A DNA stretch of 64,000 nucleotides from Trichosphaerium sp. ATCC 40318 (Eukaryota > Discosea > Flabellinia > Trichosidae), in assembly GCA_038496445.1 (NCBI GenBank), contig JALMLS010000596.1:124001-188000 (forward strand). Reading direction: 5' to 3'. The translations under genes and the position numbers were made by a program. This document shows positions 1-10,817 of the stretch, piece by piece. How positions within the stretch are numbered: the first letter of the stretch is position 1; every line of letters begins with the position of its first letter. The notes beneath the pieces are model-generated. The model did no database searches, had not been told where the DNA came from, and saw only the letters and a list, made by a program, of their open reading frames with translations.

Positions 1-1
1 C

Positions 2-697
2 CTGGGAACTGGACAAGAGAGAAATCTTACCATGAATTACAAAGGAAAAGATATTTTAGCAAATGGAAGCGAACTAGTTTATGTTTGTGCTGATTCACAA
101 AATGCTAATATCTGTTACGCTTTTCTAGCAACTGTAGCTATTGATGCATCTCTTGCTGGTATATACAAGTGTAAACTTGATGAACCAAATGCAGATGTTG
201 AGTTCTATGCGGACATGCCTGACAAGTTTATTGAGAACGGAGGTTTCATAAAGTTTTGTGATCACGTGGTGTTTAATGGAGTGCCTTCGCTGTTTTATGT
301 TTGTGTACCCACAAGCTACGCTGGTTGCATTGTACGACATTTTATATCGGATGGTACTGGATCAACTCGGCGTCTTGAGATGTATAACTTTGGATACGGT
401 GCGAGCTATCACACATTTAGAGGCGATAATCCAGTTTCAAATCAAACGGACTTAAGCTTCTTTGTGCAAACTAACCAGCAATTGATGTGGCATGATTTAA
501 ACTCAGACAACTACCAAGCTTTTAACATTAGCGGTGCTAACACTATTCTCATGTGGCAAGGAACGCTATATGCTTTTGCATCAGCGAAGAAGAAACTTAT
601 TTACACTTATTGTTCAGACTTAAAAAAGCTAAAGTGTAATCCTTCAAATGACTTTCTCGATTATTTGGCAAAGCGTCAAGACAACGACCACGCGTAA
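2..697 (+). CDS. Hypothetical protein, 3' part of a gene truncated by the window start
   Basis: The reading frame is open from base 2, ahead of the first in-frame Met at 32, so the true start probably lies outside the window. About 220 residues follow that Met, ending DYLAKRQDNDHA and a TAA stop. The protein is rich in aromatic residues and Cys (for example LSFFVQTNQQLMWHDL), with alternating hydrophobic stretches that suggest a beta-rich, perhaps propeller-like fold. I see no signal peptide or transmembrane segment and do not recognise the family. It is transcribed toward the convergent CRIB gene. Confidence 0.6.
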   Translation: MGTGQERNLTMNYKGKDILANGSELVYVCADSQNANICYAFLATVAIDASLAGIYKCKLDEPNADVEFYADMPDKFIENGGFIKFCDHVVFNGVPSLFYVCVPTSYAGCIVRHFISDGTGSTRRLEMYNFGYGASYHTFRGDNPVSNQTDLSFFVQTNQQLMWHDLNSDNYQAFNISGANTILMWQGTLYAFASAKKKLIYTYCSDLKKLKCNPSNDFLDYLAKRQDNDHA

Positions 698-821
698 AAA
701 ATATTATATACCTTGGAGAGAGTATGTATGTCTATAAGAGACAGCAAGTACCCAAAATATGTTGTATGTACAAAGTTTTTATTAAATTTATCTTTTCTCG
801 TAAATGTACAAGTTTTTTTGT

Positions 822-1206
822 TTATTTAACTTTCTGCCCTGCTCCTGCGATAGGCTCTGGTTCGTTAAATTTCATTATTTCTAGTATTTGCTCAATGTCA
901 TTTTCTTTATAGTCAGGTTCATACGTTACATTCACAGTGTTAACAAATAACCATTCTTTTGGAAGTCCCTACAAAGCAGTTAGTTGCTGTTCAGAGGCGC
1001 TAGTCAGAGCTTACAGTCAAACCAGTTTCTTTGCTGTATTGCACGTGGAAATTGGTTTGCAGGTTATAAGGTTCAGATATGTCTAAAGGAACGTTGCTCG
1101 CAACAGAGTTACCTGTACAACGCCGTTAACATTAAAATAAGAAAGTGTAGTGCTGTTACCAGTTGATTTTGTATTCTTTTGAAACCTTTTCTTTATTTGC
1201 CTCCAT
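822..1206 (-). CDS. Small CRIB (p21-Rho-binding) domain protein
   Basis: A short three-exon gene. The start ATG is the complement of 1204-1206 (MEANKEKVSKEY...) and the TAA stop is the complement of 822-824. The middle and last exons join to read ISEPYN, then FHVQYSKETGLTGLPKEW. This matches the CRIB consensus I-S-x-P with F-x-H-x2-H-V-G-type spacing followed by TG-x-P-x-x-W, as in PAK kinases and WASP. CRIB motifs bind GTP-loaded Rac or Cdc42. The rest is a short polar tail, so this looks like a stand-alone small Rho effector or scaffold with no kinase domain. The first splice junction (near 1100-1160) is uncertain. It is transcribed divergently from the first PARG-like gene. Confidence 0.6.
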
Positions 1207-1336
1207 AATGACATTTTTTCGTCCGCAAAGGGTGTGAAGAGCGGTTTGAAGGTATTAGAGCGGTTGGTGGCGCTTTTTTTCTTAAGCGTTTTAAACTACC
1301 AGATTTTCCAAATATTACGTGAAAGGGTCTAAATAA

Positions 1337-1403
1337 AAACCGAGCGAGCCGGCTCACTATTCGTTCAAATAAAGAGGAACGCAAGATATAAAGTCAATTT
1401 TGT
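1337..1403 (+). promoter_or_regulatory. Conserved promoter module of PARG-like copy 1
   Basis: The palindrome GAGCCGGCTC (1346-1355) is followed by ACTATTCGTTCAAATAAAG and then a TATA-like AAGATATAAAGTCAATTT about 35 bp before the ATG. The same order and spacing recur upstream of copies 2 and 3, and in part upstream of copy 4. Conservation next to diverged flanks supports a promoter role, though recent duplication could also explain it. Confidence 0.5.
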
Positions 1404-1435
1404 TCTATCGATAAGTTTTTTAAAGCGTACCAAAC

Positions 1436-4308
1436 ATGTCAAACGAAAGCTCTGACGAAGAATTTTCTGATTTTGAGGATGAAGAAGATTTCCTAGCTCA
1501 ACGCGCTAAATGGAATGATCAAGAGCGTATCGCCGAAAAGCCAAACAAATATGGTACGGGAACTACAAAAACAAATAAAACAGCGAGCGGCAAAACGTTT
1601 TTTTTGTGTTGGAGAAAAAACCAACCGTTTTGTCTCTCTTTTGTAAAAAAAAACATTAATATGGCACGTGGGTACCTAAAAACAAAAAAACGTGCTAAAA
1701 TAACAACAGCAAATGCGGTTTTTCTCTTTTTTCATTAATCTGATTCTGTGATGTTAGGCCTCGTTGATCCAGAGCACTTTATGATAAGAAGGACATTCAA
1801 CACAAGCGGCTTTGTTAAAAAGTTTCCACCCAAAATTAAAGGCTCAAGGAAGCAAACTGTGTTTAAAACAATACAAGGGTTTTATGGCAATAAACACGGT
1901 ACAGCATCTTCAAAAGTGGTTGTTACGAAAGTAGATGTCGCAAAGTTCCCTGAAAACGGAGGTACAAATTATTCATCACCAACAACGCTTGAACGACGCA
2001 AGACTCATGCCAAAATGCGACAAGACACTAACTCGAGCTTTATTTTTTGTTTATCACGTGCGCCAGGGCAAAACATTTGTTTGAAGCCTTGGTTTTATTT
2101 TGAAATGAAACGCGTTTATCTTGACGCTGTTTACCACGTGTTTTCAATCAGTTTAGAATTTTATCTCTGAATTTAATAGGATTTGGTATTTCGTTTGTTT
2201 GGCATGACCCTGAACGCAAAGCAAAAAAAGTACAGGTTGTTGGTACATTTAATACATGGCGAAGAGATAGACCAATTACTCTTCAGTGTATTGAGTTACA
2301 CACAGGTACATAAAACTCTTTTTCGTCCTCTTTTTCGTCTAACTTGAAATTGTAGAGAATGTTTGGGCTACAGTTGTATCAGAACTACCAGATCTTGATG
2401 ACGAAGATGCTGACCACGAGTATATATTCATAGTTGATGGCAAAGAGGTACAAGCATTATCATACACTTTTTATTGATTTATTTTCAGGTTGTTGATTAC
2501 ACTAAAAAAGTTGTGGATCGCACAGATGGAAATGGAAAAGCGAATATCTTAAAAGATACTGAAGAACACTACTTACGAATAGCATCGTCTGAAGGACCAT
2601 TCTTGTACTGTGATAAGGTATCAAAAACCCTCACAACTATTTCTTGTTTTGTGCTAAACACTTTTAGGAGCCACAAGTACGTACAACATATGGATTGTAA
2701 TGGTACATTTAATTTACTCAACATAGCCAAATGATTTCAGTTGGTACCTCAACTTCGCACACACAGATGTGTTCGAGTATTATGGTACAAAAGGTTTATT
2801 TGCTCAAGATGAAATTCAAGTTGCAGAGCATCCAGCTCTTGCTTCTGTTCGTGAAAGTACGTTTTGCTGAACCATCTCATAGCTTCATTTCTTCATTGCT
2901 TCTTTTTAATACTTTGTTCCCTTTAGTGCTACTTCAAAAAGCTGATGAGGCTGATGGTAAAACAAAACAGTTAAATACTTATGCACGTCAATACGAAAAG
3001 GGAAATATGGAAACTTCATCTCCAACACCCATTCTCATTCGGTACCTTCCATTTATTAGTCGCCTTCTTCATTGGTAAATAATCTTATTGGGTTTTTTTA
3101 ATAGTGGCGTTGAACGTCTTGGTGTTATTGATACAGAGAAGCTGTATGGCTCAAAATTAGGAAGAACGAAATCAAAGAAGGCAATTAAAGCTGGAATTTC
3201 AAAAGTTGAGAATGGACCTACAGTGACTAATCTTATTTGGTATGGAAATACTATTTGTAATAATTTTATTCAACTGACCTTTTATGTTAGCATGGAAGCA
3301 CCAGGTGCCTGACGAATATTTATCACAGAAATTGTATTCACAGTAAAATAGGGTGCCAGAAAGATTGGGGAAAAGAGTACAAAAAGTGGCAGCTTGAGTA
3401 TGCGTTACGTACTGCTTACACATCATTTGTATCTGGTACCCTTTTATTTTTAATTCATTCAAGATTTTGTTTCCATTAACTTGATGTTTGTAGCTGTTCA
3501 TGAATCTAAGATGGGTCTTGCAGAAAAGAACGCCGATGAGAACAAAAAGGCAGAAGATAAAACAGAAGACGCCGGTGATGAAAAACAGGACGATGGTGAT
3601 AAAAAAGCAGAAGCTAAAACAGAAGACGCTGGTGATGAAGAACTGGACGATGATGAAAAGGACGATGACTCCGATGATGACTCTGATGAAGATGAGTCTG
3701 AAGAAGATGATGATTTCTGTGTAATTATACACACTGGTAACTGGTACGTTGTAATACTACCATTATTTTGATTCTAATCTGATAATTGAAAATAGGGGTT
3801 GTGGAGCGTAAGTTATTTTAATAATGAGAAGAAAACAAGAAAACTCGAACAAGTTTTATTTAATTGTTAAATGTCTTGATAGGTATGGCAATGATTGTGA
3901 GTTGATGGCACTAATTCAAATCGCTGCTGCTTATTATGCCAAAGTAAATGTACTTGTTTACTATCCATTTGATGATAAAGGCGATGTATGATTTAACAAC
4001 AAACAAATTATTAGTTTTTCTTTCTTTTTCTTTCTAATAACAAGTTATTCACATTCTTCACAGAAAGCACTAGCTTCTGCACAGTCACTATGGAATGCAT
4101 GGATAGGAGAGGAAAATAGTGATGACGAAGATGATGAAGAAGGTGATAAAACTGGGGGTGAGAAGGAAAGATACGAAGTACGTTCACAATGATTGGTTTG
4201 AAGTTCAACAAAGAAAGTTTATTTTCGCAATAGGTGCACTGTCCTTACATGTTCTTGGATATGCTGTACCAGAGAAAGTATAAATGGAGTGAAGGTAATA
4301 AGACCTAA
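1436..4308 (+). CDS. CBM48-PARG-like protein, tandem copy 1
   Basis: A multi-exon gene with about a dozen short introns. Order of parts: an acidic N-terminus (SDEEFSDFEDEEDFLAQR); a conserved unassigned segment (DPEHFMIRRTFNTSGFVKK); a CBM48/AMPK-beta-like glycogen-binding domain (FVWHDPERKAKKVQVVGTFN, W, then HEYIFIVDGKE); and a poly(ADP-ribose) glycohydrolase-like domain. The last contains FAHTDVFEYYGTKGLFAQDE, aligning with the PARG DFAN/GGG/QEE region, and IIHTGNWGCGAYGND, aligning with the PARG TGNWGCGAFGGD motif. An acidic low-complexity insert with two near-repeats (EDKTEDAGDE) precedes the TGNW motif. The gene ends at the TAA at 4306-4308, matching the other copies. Likely role: hydrolysis or reading of ADP-ribose polymers, perhaps localised by a glucan-binding module. 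The fold assignment is by motif; activity is inferred. Confidence 0.7.
3500..3715 (+). repeat. Acidic D/E/K-rich coding repeat
   Basis: Within the exon before the TGNWGCGA motif of copy 1, a roughly 60-nt unit coding for KAEDKTEDAGDE-like residues occurs twice, then runs into an Asp/Ser tract. Copy 2 keeps both units, copy 3 has one, and copy 4 has an unrelated Lys/Glu linker, so the repeat is expanding or contracting among paralogues. Confidence 0.7.
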
Positions 4309-4816
4309 AGTTAGTGTATATCTTTTGCACAATATATAGCAACGGGTGGATGATAAACAGTCTTGTTTGTACAGTACTGTACTCACTGAAATTACAACAA
4401 CAATAAAAATTTCATCAAAAATTGATTTAAATCACGTTTTTTGAATAGAGAGAACTTTATTAAGTAGTTTCGCTTCTTATATACAATCACGCACGCGTGG
4501 GAAATATGTTTTAACTGTTTTTATTGTGCTTTTTTGACTTTGAACGTCAAAAAAAAATCAACTCTATTTTGCATAAAAAAAAACTATTTTTGCGCAGAAG
4601 ATTTTATACTATTTTCTCTTACAATTAAAAAATGACCAATGGCACATGGGAAGCTTTCTTTTCTTGTTGGACTTATAGAACGCGGCCAAAAGGATTTCCT
4701 TGCAGGCATTGTGTGAATGAAAATGCAGTTGGTTAACGGTATGTTCAAAACCATATAGATAGTAGATCAAATACACTTGTTCTATATACTTGCATAACGT
4801 GGCTCAACTGATAAGG

Positions 4817-5956
4817 ACATGCACTATTTTTTTTATTTTTGCTCCGGATATTTTCGGCTTTTGACGGTTTTGTGTCGGAATTTTCCTTGTTTTTCCGGAT
4901 AACGAGATGAATTATACTAAGGGCAATTGGTGTTTTTTCCTTGTTTGGTGAAAGCTGCTGGCAATATGGTGCACTCACCTTGCTTAGTGTCAAAGCTGTA
5001 CCTAATGGCATTGATGTCAATGAGGTTGGGCAACTGGAAATTGCCTTACCTTAGAGAAACTTGGTACTTGAAAATTGGAGCATGTACCTTTGGTGGTGTA
5101 GATTGAAGGCTGTACAGTGTTTTTAATGCTCATTTGTTTCCACATTCTTTGAGCACACTTGTTTTATGGCTCGTAGAAACAGGAGGAAGTGTACTTATCT
5201 CCCTGTTTATGCAATTGACAATTGTTGACACCAAGTGTCAAGTGACACTTGCAATGTGTCAGTTTAAGGAACAATTGCTAATTGTACGCCAAAAGCAATC
5301 ATAGGAATTAATATGTAAAAAGTAAACATGTCCATGCCGTGAAAATTGCATACTGAAATTACAAAACAGATAAAAAAATTTGACAATAGCAATTGGCAAT
5401 TGCTTTGTACTTACAGATTCGTTGCATTCCTCCAATGGTTTGTCGTTTGAATTAATCTTGTTGAGGGGATTATTACACCTCTGGGATTTGTGTATATTCT
5501 CTTTGTGGCAGTCTGTGCTGATTGTGTTGTTTCAATGATTCTGAAAACAAAGGTAGCAATTTACAATTGCAGAAGGATACCTTTTTTAGATGGAGCATGT
5601 ACAGGCTGTGAACAGTACATAATGCCCCTCTGTTTCTGAAAGGGAGTGTACTCAAACTAAGATGAGCTAATGTTCATGCCATAACAATAAAGAAGTTGTG
5701 TTGAGCACCTCAATTGGTACTCATTCGTACCATCTTCAAGGTACTGTTTCATGGAAGAGTGCAAGTTTCTCAAAGCTGTTTGTATGTCACTGAATGCATA
5801 AGCAATTTGTATTGTACGTCACATTAGGTACCCACCTGTAGGACCTTGGTCACATGACAACAGTGAACAGAGTATCCGGAAAAAAACGTGTAAAGTCGGC
5901 GATATCCGTCAAAATCCGAAAATATCCGGAGCGAAAGTAAAAAAAATAGTGCATGT
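4817..5956. mobile_element. Non-autonomous element with long terminal inverted repeats
   Basis: The left end (4817 to about 4900) reads ACATGCACTATTTTTTTTAT, then GCTCCGGATATTTTCGG. The right end (about 5874-5956) is its reverse complement with a few mismatches, giving arms of roughly 80 bp around a 1 kb core that has no transposase frame. I see no clear target-site duplication (flanks ATAAGG and ACTAAG), so this is either an old MITE-like element or a simple inverted repeat. Confidence 0.5.
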
Positions 5957-6728
5957 ACTAAGAGTCCGGTAACATATCATCATCATAAACCAGAAGAAGT
6001 TGGAGATATCATGACAACTTATGTCTAATGCACTCTGCTGATTATACATTGTTTGCATTATGTTACTGTGTTGTAAGAAAATGAGTGTACTTTTAAGTTC
6101 TGTTTGTTTTTGAACGTTAGCCATAATGAGTCAACTGTTATTTCACATTAATGACTACCCATGTTGAGAGTATGGCTGCCGTTTTTTGGTTTGTCTTTGA
6201 GATTTCGCCTAAAAATCCCATGCCAATTTTTTTGTTGTACAACAAACAGTTATTAATACGCTTTCTGAGGTAAGCAGGGAGAGATTCAGGTCTAGCAAAC
6301 CGTTTATAAACTCAAATCAACAAATACTAAAAGTAGTGCATCAAACCACTCAAAAATCATGCCTACACAAGCACAGGTGTTTGGGGTTTGAGTACAATGA
6401 ACCAATTGAAGAAGGTTCTACAGGTCAGCACAAAAAAAATGAAACATTGTCAAAATACCCTCATATGTGAGGGTGCAGAGATAAAGTAACATGTTTAAAA
6501 AGGTAGTAAACGACTACCATTTTTGGGTAATTTGGATAGCGACTTTATTGCTAGCCAAACTCCTTCCAATGATACTAGAGTATTCAAGGCAATTGATTGG
6601 AGCTTTTTAGACTATGATGCCTATAATTTGTAAAAAACACATGTAAAAACTTAACCTACTCATGGAGATATTGCAAGATAATTTTGAACATTACTTATAA
6701 GCGAATATGCCCGACATATTAATTATAG

Positions 6729-7485
6729 TATTGTGTGTTTCATTCAAGTTTTACTAATATTTTCTAGAAAGTGAGTTTTTAGCACTTTTAGTAGATCTAA
6801 CAAGATCTGACACTTCTGTCAAATGGTGTAGATCTACCACAATGTGAACTATTTGTGTTACAATGTTGTCCTTCATTGTATGACTTATGTACCTTGTAAG
6901 TGATAGCAAAATTTTCATGTAAGTTTCAACAGACCATAGAAGATGACCGCAGCATTTTACCTACACAAACTATACGCAGTACGATCAAACCACAGAAGTG
7001 CTCATGAGCTAAAAGCGAATTAAAAAGGTATGATGTCCTACAAAGCTATCGCATTACCGCCAAACACGGTATGAATGCCTTAAACACTGTTTGCAGTATG
7101 TTTTGCTTCAAAAAATCAACGTACGTGTATAGCTTACTAGCGCTACGCCTGCGCCTACCCCACGCTAACAGAAGCGCTATGGTAGCATCCAAACAGCAAT
7201 GAAGGTGTAACAACGTCAAAACCGCCAAAACACCACCAGCGTTGCTGTAGGCTTTGTAAACGCCGCTAGGCGTCAAATATGTAAATAAAAAAGTTTGCTC
7301 TGGGGTTTGTTAAATCACGTGGGTTTGAAACGGTTGGATTCACTGGACAGGCGTGAGGGTAGATCACAATTAAAAAATGGCATTTGCAAGATCTGTCAGA
7401 AGTGCCAAATCCGTCAGATCTGACAGATCAGGCAGAAACTGGATTATTTTTGCTAAAACTTGAATGAAACAGACAATATCGCTAA
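6729..7485. repeat. Second inverted-repeat element
   Basis: The arm at about 6729-6842 (GTGTTTCATTCAAGTTTTA, then AGATCTGACACTTCTGTCA) is matched in inverse orientation by 7381-7485 (AAAACTTGAATGAAACAGAC and AGATCTGTCAGAAGTGCC). The arms also contain smaller AGATCT palindromes. The roughly 540-bp middle shows no convincing gene. It may be a decayed TIR transposon derivative. Confidence 0.45.
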
Positions 7486-7639
7486 CAATTTAGGAAAGAA
7501 AATGAATTATCGTTGTCAATAGATAATGTACAAAAAATAAATTTGTTTTCGGCTAGGACTTGGCAATTTTTTCCAAATGGGAACTACATAATAAATTACT
7601 CTACTAGCCCGCAGTTAACGACATGTATTTTTTCAATAT

Positions 7640-7720
7640 TATGTGAAAGGGTCGAAATAAAAACCGAGCCGGCTCACTATTCGTTCAAATAAAGAGGAAC
7701 AAGATATAAAGTCAATTTTA
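7640..7720 (+). promoter_or_regulatory. Conserved promoter module of PARG-like copy 2
   Basis: ATGTGAAAGGGTCGAAATAA leads into GAGCCGGCTC (7666-7675), then CACTATTCGTTCAAATAAAG and AAGATATAAAGTCAATTTTA before the ATG at 7753. It is almost identical to the module of copy 3. Confidence 0.5.
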
Positions 7721-7752
7721 TTCTATCAATCAGTTTTTAAAGCGTACCAAAC

Positions 7753-10515
7753 ATGTCAAACGAAAGCTCTGACGAAGAATTTTCTGATTATGAGGATTCA
7801 GAAGATTTCCTAGCTCAACGCGCTAAATGGAATAATCAAGAGATCGGAGAAGAGAAAGAGAGTATAGTAGAGAAGCCAAACAAATATGGTACGGGAACTA
7901 CAAAAAACAGCGAGAGACAAAACGTTAAAAAATATTTAATATGGCGCGCGTGGGAACCTAAAAACAAAAAAACGTGCCAAAACAACAGCAAACGCGGTTT
8001 TTCTCTTTTTTCATTAATCTGATTCTGTGATGTTAGGACTCGTTGATCCAGAGCACTTTATGATAAGAAGAACATTCAACACAAGCGGCTTTGTTAAAAA
8101 GTATCCACCCAAAGTTAATGGCTCAAGGAAGCAAATTGTGTTTAAAACAATACAAGGGTTTTATGGCAATAAACACGGTACAGCATCTTCAAAAGTGGTT
8201 GTTACGAAAGTGGATGTCGCAAAGTTCCCTGAAAACGCAGGTACAAATTATTCACACGACTCATACCAAAATGCACAAGATTCACCAACTCGAACTTATT
8301 TTTTTGTTTATCACGTGGGCGCCATTTGGTGAAACTTTTTATTCGAACTTTTCATATTTTTGTCTGAAAATCTTCACGTGTTTTCGATCAATGTAGAATT
8401 GAAAGTCTGATTTTAATAGGATTCGGTATTTCGTTTGTTTGGCATGACCCCGAACGTAAAGCAAAAAAAGTACAGGTTGTTGGTACATTTAACACGTGGC
8501 GAAGAGATAGACCAATTACTCTTCAGTGTATTGAGTTACACAGAGGTACGTAAAAATCGTCTTCTTATTCGTCTTTCGTCTAACTTGAAAGTGTAGAGAA
8601 TGTTTGGGCTACAGTTGTATCAGAACTACCAGATCTTGATGACGAAGATGCCAACCACGAGTATATATTTATAGTTGATGGCAAAGAGGTACAAGCATTA
8701 TCATACACTTTTTATTGATTTATTTTCAGGTTGTTGATGACAATAAAAAAGTTGTGGATCGCACAGATGGAAATGGAAAAGCGAATATCTTAGAAGATAC
8801 TGAAGAACACAACTTAGGCATAGAATCGACTGACGGACCATTCTTGTACTTTGATAAGGTATCTAAAACCTCACAACTTTTTGTTTTGTGCTAAACACTT
8901 TTTGCCTAGGAGCCAGAAGTACGTACAATACATGGATTGCAATAGTACATTTAATTTACTCAACATAGCCAAATGATTTCAATTGGTACCTCAACTTCGC
9001 ACACACAGATGTGTTCGAGTATTATGGTACAAAAGGTTTATTTGCTCAAGACGAGATTCAAGTTGCTGAGCATCCAGCTCTTGCTTCTGTTCGTGAAAGT
9101 ACGCCCTGCTGAACCATACTCATAGCTTTATTGCTTCTTTTTAATACTTTGTTCCCTTTAGTGCTACTTCAAAAAGCTGCTAAGGCTGATGGTAAATCAA
9201 AACAGTTAAATACTTATGCACGTCAATACGAAAAGGGAAATATGGAAACTTCATCTCCAACACCCATTCTCATTCGGTACCTTCCATTTATTAGTCGGCT
9301 TCTTCATTGGTAAATAATCTTATTGGGTTTTTTTAATAGTGGCGTTGAACGTCTTGGTGTTATTGATACAGAGAAGCTGTATGGCTCAAAATTAGGAAGA
9401 ACGAAATCAAAGAATGCAATTAAAGCTGGAATTTCCAAAGTTAAGAATGGACCTACAGTGACTAATCTTATTTGGTACGGAAATACTATTCGTAATCTAT
9501 TTTAAAAATCGACTGACCTTTTATGTTAGCATGGAAGCACCAGGTGCCTGAAGAAATGTTTATCACAGAAATTGTATTCACTGTAAAATAGGGTGCCAGA
9601 AAGATTGGGGAAAAGAGTACAAAAAGTGGCAACTTGAGTATGCATTACGTACTGCTTACACATCATTTGTATCTGGTACCCTTTTTTTTTAATGCATTCA
9701 AGATTTTGTTTCCATTAGATTGACATTTGTAGCTGTTCATGAATCTAAGATGGGTCTTGCAGAAAAGAAGGCCGATGAGGATAAAAAGGCAGAAGATAAA
9801 ACAGAAGACGCCGGTGATGAAAAACAGGACGATGGTGATAAAAAAGCAGAAGCTAAAACAGAAGACGCTGGTGATGAAGAACTGGACGATGATGAAAAGG
9901 ACTCTGACAATGACTCTGATGAAGATGAGTCTGAAGAAGATGATGAGTTATGTGTAATTATACACACTGGTAACTGGTACGTTCTAATACAAGTATTAGT
10001 TTGATTCTAATCTGATAATTGAAAATAGGGGTTGTGGAGCGTAAGTTATTTTAATAATGCGAAGATCGAACAAGTTTTATTTAATTGATAAATGTCTTGA
10101 TAGGTATGGCAATGATTGTGAGTTGATGGCACTAATTCAAATCGCTGCCGCTTATTATGCCAAAGTAAATGTACTTGTTTACTATCCATTTGATGATAAA
10201 GGCGCGGTATGATTTAATAACAACAAACAAATTATTAGTTTTTCTTTCTAATAATAAGTTATTCACATTCTTCACAGAGCGCACTAGAGTCTGCACAGTC
10301 ACTATGGAGTGCATGGATAGGAGAGGAAAATAGTGATGAAGAAGGCGGTGAAGGCGATAAAACTGGGGGTGAGAAGGAAAGATACGAAGTACGTTCACAA
10401 TGATTCGTTTGAAGTTCAACAAAGTTTATTTTCGCAATAGGTGCACTGCCCTTACATGTTCTTGGATATGCTGTACCAGAGAAAGTATAAATGGCGTACT
10501 GGTAACAATACCTAA
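7753..10515 (+). CDS. CBM48-PARG-like protein, tandem copy 2
   Basis: Same exon plan and domains as copy 1: acidic start (SDEEFSDYEDSEDFLAQR), the DPEHFMIRRTF segment, CBM48-like segment with VQVVGTFNTW, PARG-like segment with QDE, and TGNW then GCGAYGND across introns. The stop is the conserved TAA at 10513-10515, after KYKWRTGNNT. The acidic insert keeps two EDKTEDAGDE-type units. The exon after the CBM48 strands has diverged (HNLGIESTDGPF instead of HYLRIASSEGPF). Intron sequences are nearly identical to those of copies 1 and 3, which points to recent duplication or gene conversion. Function as for copy 1, inferred from motifs. Confidence 0.68.
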
Positions 10516-10702
10516 AGTTAGTGTGTATCTTTTGCACATGTACCAACGGGTGGATGCTAAACAGTCTTGTTTGTACTGTACTCACTGAAATTACAACAAC
10601 AATAAAAATTTCATCAAAAATTGATTTAAATCGTGTTTTGAATACTAGTCCCACAAACCAACAGCGGTTAACGACATGCGTACTACCAGCTTTTTCCAAT
10701 AT

Positions 10703-10785
10703 TATGTGAAAGCGTCGAAATAAAAACCGAGCCGGCTCACTATTCGTTCAAATAAAGCGGAACACAAGATATAAAGTCAATTTTA
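10703..10785 (+). promoter_or_regulatory. Conserved promoter module of PARG-like copy 3
   Basis: GAGCCGGCTC (10729-10738) is followed by CACTATTCGTTCAAATAAAG and a TATA-like AAGATATAAAGTCAATTTTA, about 30 bp before the ATG at 10818. The block matches that of copy 2 almost base for base. Confidence 0.5.
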
Positions 10786-10817
10786 TTCTATCTATCAGTT
10801 TTTAAAGCGCACCAAAC

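Larger units (their letters stand above)
4309..7639. other. Intergenic region between PARG-like copies 1 and 2
   Basis: No convincing gene. It holds two inverted-repeat elements (listed separately) and several CAATTG-rich stretches near 5210-5400. A short frame at about 4632 (MTNGTWEAFFSCWTYRTRP..., with a CRHC) could be a remnant of a coding exon or transposon but is too short to call. Confidence 0.5.

Noticed and set aside
3199-3732. 177-codon minus-strand frame with Phe/Ile-rich hydrophobic runs
   Set aside because: It is the antisense of A-rich acidic/Lys coding sequence and introns of PARG-like copy 1.
3498-3734. Minus-strand Ser-rich frame opposite the acidic linker
   Set aside because: It is the antisense reading of GAT/GAA-rich repeats; the same shadow appears in the other copies.
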